This document shows, one piece after another, positions 57,378-64,000 of a stretch of 64,000 nucleotides of DNA. Numbering within the stretch: position 1 is the first letter of the stretch; each line of letters opens with the position of its first letter. Source of the DNA: Chloroflexota bacterium (GTDB taxonomy: Bacteria; Chloroflexota; Dehalococcoidia; Lucifugimonadales; UBA3495); assembly GCA_026710825.1 (NCBI GenBank), contig JAPOQH010000108.1:1-64000 (forward strand), in the 5' to 3' direction. The notes beneath the pieces are model-generated. The model was given only the letters and a program-made list of their open reading frames with translations, was not told the origin of the DNA and did not search any database. The position numbers and the translations under genes were made by a program.

Positions 57378-57406
57378 TTGACATGTGCGTGCGGTTTCAT
57401 TAGTCT
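57378..57406 (+). promoter_or_regulatory. Promoter of the envelope operon
   Basis: Perfect -35 TTGACA at 57378-57383, 17 bases, -10 TAGTCT at 57401-57406, back to back with the MaoC promoter. The GTG start follows 30 bases later. Confidence 0.7.
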
Positions 57407-57436
57407 GCGCGCCAATTCAACCAGCCAAGGTGCAAG

Positions 57437-58378
57437 GTGAACAGGTTTCTCGCGCCCCTGCGGGCGCTCACCAGTTGGTATTTCCTGGCCCCGTCCGCGA
57501 TTGTTATCGGTATCGTGATCGGGGCGTTTGTGCTGGTCAACACGTTCCCAACCAAGCACAACATCGGCGTCATCGACATACCGTACACCGTCATCACTGA
57601 CGACTCGGCCTACGTAATCACTCAGTACCTTGATTACGCCCGCCAGGACGATTCCATCAAAGCCGTCGTGATTCGTATCGCCTCGCCAGGCGGCGGCGCA
57701 GCCTCCAGCGAGCGGCTGTACATCGAGACCAGCAACCTCCGTGCGGAAAAACCGGTGGTGATGGTCATGAACGGCTTGGTGGCGAGCGGCGGCTACATGA
57801 TGGCCATGGGCGTCAATCACACCTTTGCCCAAACCTCGTCGCTCGTGGGCAACGTGGGCGTCATCACCATAGCGGGCCCCTTAATCCCGCGGCCACTGCC
57901 AGAGAGCATTGTCGTCACCGGCCCCCACAAGCTCTACGGATCGTCCCGCCGGGACTGGATTGGGCTCGCGGACGAGCTCAAGGACGCATTCGCCCAGATG
58001 GTGATTCGCGAACGCGGAGACAAGCTGCGCGTTACCAAAGCCGAACTCACCGAAGGGCGACTGTATGCCGGCGTCGATGCCGCCAGGCTGGGTATCGTAG
58101 ACGAAATTGGCGGTGACAGCGACGCCATGGAAAAAGCGGCGGAACTCGCAGGCATATCCAGCTACGGCACCGTTGACGTCAACGCCGAGGTTCTGCGTGC
58201 ATCTATCGAGCGAACCCGTCGCATATTCAGATCCGAGCTTGATATTGAACCCACCGGGGAGGAGCTTTTGCCAGCCCTGCTGATCGATAACATAGAACGG
58301 GAAAACCCGCTCCCGGATTTCCCGTTGGATATCCAAAAACCCAACATCTATTACTTGTACGCCGGCAATGATTATTAG
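57437..58378 (+). CDS. S49 family signal peptide peptidase (SppA-like) serine protease
   Basis: 313 residues. One membrane segment (about residues 18-35, SAIVIGIVIGAFVLVNTF) anchors it, followed by the protease fold: KAVVIRIASPGGGAASSERLY, MNGLVASGGYMMAMG with Ser117 as nucleophile, and TSSLVGNVGVI. The Lys of the Ser-Lys dyad should be in the later helix region, but I cannot fix it. It is short and single-domain, as in Gram-positive and Chloroflexota SppA. The start is GTG at 57437 with AAGGTG upstream. It overlaps the next gene by 11 bases. It digests leftover signal peptides or trims membrane proteins. Strong promoter at 57378. Confidence 0.85.
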   Translation: MNRFLAPLRALTSWYFLAPSAIVIGIVIGAFVLVNTFPTKHNIGVIDIPYTVITDDSAYVITQYLDYARQDDSIKAVVIRIASPGGGAASSERLYIETSNLRAEKPVVMVMNGLVASGGYMMAMGVNHTFAQTSSLVGNVGVITIAGPLIPRPLPESIVVTGPHKLYGSSRRDWIGLADELKDAFAQMVIRERGDKLRVTKAELTEGRLYAGVDAARLGIVDEIGGDSDAMEKAAELAGISSYGTVDVNAEVLRASIERTRRIFRSELDIEPTGEELLPALLIDNIERENPLPDFPLDIQKPNIYYLYAGNDY

Positions 58379-59696
58379 ATTACTGGCGTCGTTGGGGCTA
58401 CTGATCGTCTTCGCAGGCCTGGCCTTCGGAGGCGGGTACCTGATATTCAACCTCAGCAGCTATGACCCACCGGTTGCAGCGGAGCGGGTCTATCCGGAAA
58501 ACAGTCCCCCTGACCTTCCAACGAACGAAGTCATAAGCCCTATCGGACGGTCATCTTCGAGCGGCTTGGTCCTCATCGACGCAGTCCACAGGAATACATT
58601 CCGGGACAACGAGCTCGTCACGCTGCTTTCGAAAATTGCCGGCAACGGCTATGCGACCGAGTTGGTCGGAAATTACACCTTGACTAGCGAAACCGAGCGG
58701 TTGTCCCTCTTCGGGGAAAAACTCCGTCGAGCCGACGCGTTGATGGTGATCCTGCCTCGGGATCCGTACACGACTGCCGAGGCTGATCTGGTGGAGAATT
58801 TCGTGGGTAGGGGCGGGAAATTACTCCTGATCGCCGACCCGACACGGTTTCATCGCTCGAATACCCTGGCCGAACGTTTTGGCATCAACTTCCGGCCCGA
58901 CTACCTTTACAACCAGCACGACAACGACCTGAATTTCCAGAATATTTTCGTGCGGCAATTCCAGCCGGACGGCATCACGGCCGGCGTGGATGAAATCGCC
59001 CTCTACACCGCAGGGTCCATCCAGTCGCCCTCCGCCGGCATTGCGTTCACCGACAGCAACACCGAGTCGTCCATTGAGGCATCCGGAGCCGGCCTTTCTC
59101 CGATCGCTTGGGGGAATTCCCGAAACGTATTGGCGATAAACGATTTTACATTCCTGATTCCTCCCCACAGTTCCGCGCTGGATAACGGGCAGTTGCTGTC
59201 CAACGTCGCCGATTACCTCACCACGAGTACACGCGAGTTTGAGATGAGCGACTTCCCGTACTTCTACGGGAGCGGCCCGGGACAGGATGTGGACATCGTC
59301 ACGGCGCAACCTTCGTTGTTGAGCAGCGGCACGGAGGTCAAGAACGCATTGGCCGAGGATGGGATTTCCGCGAGCCTGCAGACCACCGAGGATTTCGGCC
59401 GCGACACGGTGTTCCTCGGACTGCATGAAGACGCGCTGCGAGTCAGCGGGTATCTGCACGCCGCGGGAATACGCGTTGATGACACCTTGTCGGGACCATT
59501 CGGAGAGGATCTGTCGCTGGAGGCCACTGCGGTTGCCGTTTTGGACCCCAATCGCGACCGCCACGTCCTGATCATCCTGGCTGATACTCCAGAGGTGTTG
59601 GGGAAAGCGGTTGATCGACTTTTGGACGGAACATACAGGAATGACCTGGTAAACGATTTCGCGTCGGTCAGTTCCTTCGCGACAGAGAGCAAATAA
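58368..59696 (+). CDS. DUF4350/GldG-like membrane-anchored protein
   Basis: 442 residues. One N-terminal membrane segment (LLASLGLLIVFAGLAFGGGYLIF) and a long extracytoplasmic part with a Rossmann-like core: GLVLIDAVHRNTFRDNELVTLLSKI, ADALMVILPRDPYTTAEADLVENFVGRGGKLLLIADP. That last block is the mark of DUF4350 and GldG-like proteins. The second half repeats strand-helix pattern (DVDIVTAQPSLLSSGTEVKNAL, RHVLIILADTPEVLGKAVDRLL). Starts within the SppA gene, so translation is coupled. Its role is not known; perhaps a partner of a membrane transporter or protease. Confidence 0.75.
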   Translation: MIIRLLASLGLLIVFAGLAFGGGYLIFNLSSYDPPVAAERVYPENSPPDLPTNEVISPIGRSSSSGLVLIDAVHRNTFRDNELVTLLSKIAGNGYATELVGNYTLTSETERLSLFGEKLRRADALMVILPRDPYTTAEADLVENFVGRGGKLLLIADPTRFHRSNTLAERFGINFRPDYLYNQHDNDLNFQNIFVRQFQPDGITAGVDEIALYTAGSIQSPSAGIAFTDSNTESSIEASGAGLSPIAWGNSRNVLAINDFTFLIPPHSSALDNGQLLSNVADYLTTSTREFEMSDFPYFYGSGPGQDVDIVTAQPSLLSSGTEVKNALAEDGISASLQTTEDFGRDTVFLGLHEDALRVSGYLHAAGIRVDDTLSGPFGEDLSLEATAVAVLDPNRDRHVLIILADTPEVLGKAVDRLLDGTYRNDLVNDFASVSSFATESK

Positions 59697-59699
59697 TTC

Positions 59700-61169
59700 A
59701 TGCACAATAAATTTCGTTTGTTTAGACGTTCGCTCCTCGGATTGTCGCTGGTCGCTGCATTCGCGTTGATTGCGTGTACTGCGCCCGCCGCTCCGGAAAC
59801 CTCCGATGAGCCCGCCGATACCAGCGCAACCGTACCGGCAGATTCCGAACCGTCCAGCCCTCAGCAGGCCGTTCCCGTCGCGGATTTCGTCCAGCAACAC
59901 GCTGGCATTTCCAGTGAATGGGACCAATTCCACGGAGACTTCGATCAGTGGAGCGCGAGTTTGGAGTCATGCCACCCCAACGCCATGCGCGAGGCAGTGA
60001 ATGAATTCGCGGTCTCGTTCAACTCCGTCACGGAACAGGCGCGCGGATTGACCCGCGGAAAGACCAGCGGCGAGATCGCCGACCTGTTGATAGTTGCGGC
60101 GGAGGAGGAAGAGACGGCGCTACGACAGTTGCGAGATCGTTGGCAGCCCAACAACATTTCGCTGTTTGAAAATATTGAACAACACCGGACCAAGGCCTCC
60201 CAGGCTCAAAAAAGCGCCGAAGACCTCGTGATCGAATTGCGCGACGGTTTTCAAGATACCGCTGACCCGGAAGCGACTGCAGAATTCCTGGAAGCATTCC
60301 AACCAGTCAAAGAACAATGGAATCAATTGCACGACGATTACGAAACCTTGCGCGACGATGCAGACAGCCTCGGGGCGGCAGCAGTTCGCGAAGGGATCGA
60401 ATTGCACGTGACCAATCTCGGAACGGTTATCGACGGACTCGAGGATCTACCGGAACTGGAAGCCGCGGATGAAATCGTAGAGGAACTCGTCACTGCCGCC
60501 AAAGCCGAGTTGGAGGCATTCGAGGCTGCAACTGCCTCTGAGTCAGCCGAAAGCGACACCGCCACAGCGACCGAATCGGCCACTGGCACGGACAGCAGCA
60601 CCTCCGACTCCGCTGATCAAAGTGGCGCCAATGGATCGACTACCACCCAAGCCAGCGGTTCGGGTGGAGACGGACTCCCCGATTTCGAAGCCCTGGACAT
60701 GGTCACGGACGAGAACGCCAAGGTCTTAAAGAGCGCCAACCGGAGCATCGAAGACCTCGCTGATTCAGATGCGGAGGAAGGTCTGGCAGAGTTGCAGGTT
60801 TTTGACACCGAATACGCTCGCTTGACCAGGGCTTGGGACGCTTTCCACGACCGATACAACGATTGGCGCAAGAGTGATGCCGGGTGCGACCGTGCCCAGG
60901 TGGTGCAGGACCTGGAAGAGCACAGCCTCCAGATCGCTGAAATCTCCCGCGACGTCCGCAACCTTCCCAGCACCGGCAGCCTTCTGCCGATCTACTCGCT
61001 GCTGACGGAAGCGGCCGCTCGAGATGAAGACGCAATCCGGACCCTACGCTACACTTGGCAACCTTTCGCGGTTGACGCGTTCAAAGCGGTGCACCAGGAA
61101 AGAACCAACACCGAAAGCCTCCGCCGCCAGGCGGAAATCGCAGTGCAGGAGCTGGCGAACCGGTCGTAA
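59700..61169 (+). CDS. Lipoprotein with duplicated helical domain
   Basis: 489 residues. The signal peptide ends in lipobox LIAC with Cys26 as the lipid site, then a Pro/Thr/Ser-rich spacer. Two related helical domains follow, about 55-180 and 375-489: WDQFHGDFDQWSASLESC pairs with WDAFHDRYNDWRKSDAGC, and EEETALRQLRDRWQPNNISLFE with DEDAIRTLRYTWQPFAVDAF. A coiled middle region and an STD-rich low-complexity linker (about residues 278-315) separate them. It starts four bases after the DUF4350-like gene. Its function is unknown; the conserved Cys in each copy may form a disulfide. Confidence 0.82.
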   Translation: MHNKFRLFRRSLLGLSLVAAFALIACTAPAAPETSDEPADTSATVPADSEPSSPQQAVPVADFVQQHAGISSEWDQFHGDFDQWSASLESCHPNAMREAVNEFAVSFNSVTEQARGLTRGKTSGEIADLLIVAAEEEETALRQLRDRWQPNNISLFENIEQHRTKASQAQKSAEDLVIELRDGFQDTADPEATAEFLEAFQPVKEQWNQLHDDYETLRDDADSLGAAAVREGIELHVTNLGTVIDGLEDLPELEAADEIVEELVTAAKAELEAFEAATASESAESDTATATESATGTDSSTSDSADQSGANGSTTTQASGSGGDGLPDFEALDMVTDENAKVLKSANRSIEDLADSDAEEGLAELQVFDTEYARLTRAWDAFHDRYNDWRKSDAGCDRAQVVQDLEEHSLQIAEISRDVRNLPSTGSLLPIYSLLTEAAARDEDAIRTLRYTWQPFAVDAFKAVHQERTNTESLRRQAEIAVQELANRS

Positions 61170-61196
61170 GCCGGGAGCCAGCAGGAGGGACCACCG

Positions 61197-62108
61197 ATGG
61201 CTCTGCCTCCCGACCGCATCGACTACCTCCCGATCATCGACCGGCCGGTGATCAAGTGGCCCAACGACGCCCGGGTTGCCCTCTGGATTTCCCCCAACGT
61301 TGAGCACTACGAGTACCAGCCGATCAACGAGGGAGTCCGCGACCCTTGGCCGCGCACCCCGTATCCGGACGTTCAGCAATATACCTACCGGGACTACGGG
61401 AACCGCGTCGGCTTCTGGCGAATGCTGGAGCCGTTGGACAAACACGGTATTCGGTGCTGCGTGTCCCTCAATCTCGCGGTCCTGGAGCATTTTCCGGAGA
61501 TCGCGGAGGCCATGGTCGAGCGCGACTACGACTTCATGAGCCACGGGATCTACAACACTCGTTACCTCTACACCTGCACCGAGGATGAGGAGCGCGAGTT
61601 CTACCGAGACTGCATCGACACCCTGCAACGCCACACCGGCAAGCAACTCAAGGGAATGCTTGGACCGGCGATTTCGGGCAGCGTCAGCACACCTGACCTG
61701 ATGGCCGAGTCCGGCCTGATCTACCACACCGACTGGTTCCACGACGACCAGCCCACGCCGATCAAGGTCAATTCCGGCAAGTTGGTCTCGGTTCCTTACT
61801 CCATCGAGCTGAACGATTCATCGGTGCTGCGGGACAATCATTACACCGCCGAGTATTTTGCCGACATCTGCAAAGCCCAGTTCGACCAGCTTTACAGCGA
61901 AGGCGCAGAAAGCGGGCGAGTCATGTGCATCGCGCTGCATCCATTCCTCATCGGGCAGCCGCACCGCATCAAATACCTTGATGATGCCCTGGGATACATC
62001 ATGTCCCACGACGGGGTGTGGCAGACCACCGCCGACGAGATCGCGGAATACTACATCGCCAACTATTACGACCAGGCCGTCGCACATGCCGCGCAACTCG
62101 GGCGGTAG
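61197..62108 (+). CDS. Polysaccharide-deacetylase-fold protein, PuuE-like, copy 1
   Basis: 303 residues. VALWISPNVEHYEYQP takes the place of the first NodB motif, SHGIYNTRYLYTCTEDEEREF the second, and LKGMLGPAISGSVSTPDLMAESG and ALHPFLIGQPHRIKYLDDAL the later ones. The second His of the deacetylase HxxxH is missing, as in metal-independent allantoinase PuuE and its relatives, so this is more likely a ring amidohydrolase than a sugar deacetylase. It starts 27 bases after the lipoprotein gene and precedes a paralogue and an amidohydrolase. Substrate unknown. Confidence 0.8.
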   Translation: MALPPDRIDYLPIIDRPVIKWPNDARVALWISPNVEHYEYQPINEGVRDPWPRTPYPDVQQYTYRDYGNRVGFWRMLEPLDKHGIRCCVSLNLAVLEHFPEIAEAMVERDYDFMSHGIYNTRYLYTCTEDEEREFYRDCIDTLQRHTGKQLKGMLGPAISGSVSTPDLMAESGLIYHTDWFHDDQPTPIKVNSGKLVSVPYSIELNDSSVLRDNHYTAEYFADICKAQFDQLYSEGAESGRVMCIALHPFLIGQPHRIKYLDDALGYIMSHDGVWQTTADEIAEYYIANYYDQAVAHAAQLGR

Positions 62109-62150
62109 TCTATCCACGCATCAATTCCGATTTCCCGGAGCGTAGCCCAT

Positions 62151-63062
62151 ATGCCTGCCCAACGCACTTTTGGCATGGATCATCCGCATCACGAATGGTC
62201 GCCCATCATTTCCCGTCCGGCGCTGCGTTGGCCCAACGGAGCGGCGGTCGCATTGTGCGTCGTCCTGGTGCTGGAGCATATGGAATGGCAGGCGCCGGAC
62301 GGCAGTTTCCAGGTCGCCAACCTTTCCGGAGGCTCGGCCCCCCGCGCTTTTCCCGATTATGCGCGCCTCTCCCATCGGGAGTACGGGCATCGCGTAGGTA
62401 TATTTCGTCTGCTGGATCTTCTGGACAAACACGGCATACCCGCGACCATCGCCATGGATGCAATGACCGCGGAAAACTACCCATACCTGGTGCAGCATTG
62501 CATCAGTCGGGGATGCGAAATCATCGGGCACGGCATTTCAGTGAGCCGGACGATCAGCGCCAATATGTCGGAGGATGAGGAAAGAGGGTACATTCGGTCC
62601 TCCATCGATTCCCTGATTGGCGCCACCGGGTCCGCCCCGCAGGGATGGTTTGGACCTGAGTACGGAGAATCCGACCGCACGCCGCAACTGCTGGCCGAAG
62701 CCGGTATCCGCTACGTCTGCGATTGGGCCAATGACGAACAGCCCTATCCCATGACTACCGGCGACACGCCGTTCTTTGCCCTGCCGCTGCTGTACGAACT
62801 CGACGACGTCGCGTCCATGGCCCAGCGCAAGGTGACGGTTGCCGATTACCAGCGCCGACTCACCGAGAGCTTCGACACATTGCTGGAAGATGGAGCCTCC
62901 AATGGGCGGGTCATGGCGTTGAATTGGCATCCTTGGATGGTTGGACAACCATTTCGGGTAGGCGCGGCGGACGCAGCCCTGGGCCACATGATGCGAACCG
63001 GAGGCGTATGGGCGGCCACCGGTTCGGAAATTGTTGAACATTTCCAAAGCCAAACGGCCTGA
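62151..63062 (+). CDS. Polysaccharide-deacetylase-fold protein, PuuE-like, copy 2
   Basis: 303 residues, equal in length to copy 1 and alike in order: VALCVVLVLEHMEWQAPDG, IIGHGISVSRTISANMSEDEER, GWFGPEYGESDRTPQLLAEAG and LNWHPWMVGQPFRVGAADAAL. The two share the EHxE, HGI, SEDEER-like and HPxxxGQPxR motifs but differ widely elsewhere, so they probably act on different substrates. The ATG follows a weak ribosome-binding site GGAGCG. The amidohydrolase gene starts 14 bases after its stop. Confidence 0.82.
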   Translation: MPAQRTFGMDHPHHEWSPIISRPALRWPNGAAVALCVVLVLEHMEWQAPDGSFQVANLSGGSAPRAFPDYARLSHREYGHRVGIFRLLDLLDKHGIPATIAMDAMTAENYPYLVQHCISRGCEIIGHGISVSRTISANMSEDEERGYIRSSIDSLIGATGSAPQGWFGPEYGESDRTPQLLAEAGIRYVCDWANDEQPYPMTTGDTPFFALPLLYELDDVASMAQRKVTVADYQRRLTESFDTLLEDGASNGRVMALNWHPWMVGQPFRVGAADAALGHMMRTGGVWAATGSEIVEHFQSQTA

Positions 63063-63075
63063 CGCGGAGACAACC

Positions 63076-64000
63076 ATGGCTTCCTCACTGATTCGCGGCA
63101 GGTACCTCCTGAGCGCATCGCACGAGGGCGGACCCATCGAGACCGTCTACGATGCGGCGATATACCAGGAAGACGGCCTCATCAAGGACATCGGCCCGTA
63201 TGCAGAAGTGAGGGCCAAATACACTCCGGATGAGGAGTTGGGCGGCCCGAATTACGCCATCATCCCTGGTTTGGTGAACTCGCACCACCACGGACGCGGC
63301 GTCACCACACTGCAAATGGGCACCTGCGACGATTGTCTGGAAACGTGGATTCTGGCCGGCTGGGGTCGTCGTCCCTACGACCACTACCTGATGACGTTGT
63401 ACACGGCGATCAACATGGTAGAGAGCGGCACCACCACCGTGATGTACAACCATCCCCAGACTTCCGCCGCCACCCTGAAACAGGACGTTGACGCGGTGCT
63501 GCGCGGATTTCTGGATGCGGGGATGCGGGTCGCCTTTTCCAGTTACATACGCAACCAGAATAGAGTGGTCTACACCAACGACGCCGATTTCCTCGGCGGA
63601 CTGCCGGCGGACCTGGCCAACGATGTGCGTAGTTATCTGTCAGTCAGCGACATGAGCGATGACGATTACTTCGCCTTTTGCGACGAAATGTATCGTCAGT
63701 ACCACGGCGACGCCTCAGGCAAGGTGCGCGTGCTGTTGAGTCCGGCGAACGTGCAATGGAACTCCGACGATTTCCTGCTCCGCACCAAAGAGCAGGCCGC
63801 GCGCTGGCAAACCGGCATCCATATGCACCTGGTAGAGAGTCCGTACCAAAAGGATTATGGCATCAGGACTTGGGGAAAAACGCCGGTCGAGCACCTGCAG
63901 GACCTGGAGTTCCTGGGGCCCGAGATCTCTTTCGCCCATGCGGTCTGGCTCACCGAGAATGACATAGACATCTTGGGCGACGCAGGTTCGACGGTGTGCC
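63076..64000 (+). CDS. Amidohydrolase family protein (C-terminus beyond the window)
   Basis: The frame is open from the ATG at 63076 to the window edge, 308 codons. IIPGLVNSHHHGRG is the HxH metal motif of the cytosine deaminase/8-oxoguanine deaminase-like branch; IHMHLVES and FAHAVWLTENDI hold the next two histidines. The last Asp ligand would lie further on. It should deaminate or dechlorinate a nitrogen heterocycle. It lies 14 bases after copy 2 of the PuuE-like genes in the same operon, which fits purine or ureide catabolism. Confidence 0.85.
   Translation, partial: MASSLIRGRYLLSASHEGGPIETVYDAAIYQEDGLIKDIGPYAEVRAKYTPDEELGGPNYAIIPGLVNSHHHGRGVTTLQMGTCDDCLETWILAGWGRRPYDHYLMTLYTAINMVESGTTTVMYNHPQTSAATLKQDVDAVLRGFLDAGMRVAFSSYIRNQNRVVYTNDADFLGGLPADLANDVRSYLSVSDMSDDDYFAFCDEMYRQYHGDASGKVRVLLSPANVQWNSDDFLLRTKEQAARWQTGIHMHLVESPYQKDYGIRTWGKTPVEHLQDLEFLGPEISFAHAVWLTENDIDILGDAGSTVC

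Overview
The window is a GC-rich bacterial chromosome segment of about 50 protein genes, with no rRNA, tRNA, CRISPR array or intact insertion sequence that I could find. The gene families point to a heterotrophic Chloroflexota of the SAR202 / Dehalococcoidia type. They include five class III (CaiB/BaiF) CoA-transferase genes with eight domains, three thiolase-like plus DUF35 OB-fold pairs, two luciferase-like flavin monooxygenases, a Rieske dioxygenase, an M24 peptidase, PAS-LuxR and GAF-PAS kinase regulators, and a UGSC-family selenoprotein. This lineage call is inference from family content; no marker gene is present.

Layout. 1-0.6 kb: partial DUF998 membrane protein. 0.7-4.4 kb (minus): four-gene operon of a DGLPVVPP-type protein, a UGSC selenoprotein read through an in-frame TGA with a SECIS-like hairpin, an NHL beta-propeller and a luciferase-like monooxygenase, with a clear promoter. 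4.9-9.7 kb: S9 peptidase, tandem CoA-transferase and a small unknown protein. 10.1-11.5 kb: two-subunit TPP decarboxylase behind a near-consensus promoter. 11.6-21 kb: two inverted, paralogous DUF35/thiolase-like pairs flanking a PAS-LuxR regulator, a tandem CoA-transferase and a minimal HAD protein. 21-34 kb: cupin, MidA-type methyltransferase, class III transaminase, FMN hydroxyacid oxidase, two metallo-beta-lactamase-fold hydrolases, a second luciferase-like enzyme, VOC protein, large alpha/beta hydrolase, class I transaminase and LVIVD propeller. 34-37.7 kb: frameshifted P-loop kinase remnant, SDR and Rieske dioxygenase beta and alpha subunits, cupin. 37.8-43.2 kb: tandem CoA-transferase, thiolase-like/DUF35 pair, M24-fold protein. 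43.3-46.6 kb: single-gene ISP-like restriction-modification enzyme. 46.7-49.5 kb: hydantoinase, RidA and alpha/beta hydrolase. 50-53.6 kb: hybrid sensory protein with a DNA-binding tail and an unknown protein. 53.6-57.3 kb: MaoC hydratase and two coupled CoA-transferases. 57.4-64 kb: envelope operon (SppA-like protease, DUF4350-like protein, lipoprotein) running into two PuuE-like deacetylase-fold proteins and a truncated amidohydrolase.

How it fits together. Much of the window looks like a toolkit for breaking down unusual organic acids: oxygenases open or oxidise substrates, CoA-transferases activate them, MaoC hydrates, and thiolase-like/DUF35 pairs (which lack the thiolase cysteine and may be retro-aldolases like Ltp2-DUF35) cleave them. 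The most notable observations are the selenoprotein operon and a consistent asymmetry in the CoA-transferases. In every tandem fusion the N-terminal half lacks the catalytic aspartate while the C-terminal half keeps it, and the two adjacent unfused genes at 53.6-56.2 kb repeat this pattern in the same order.
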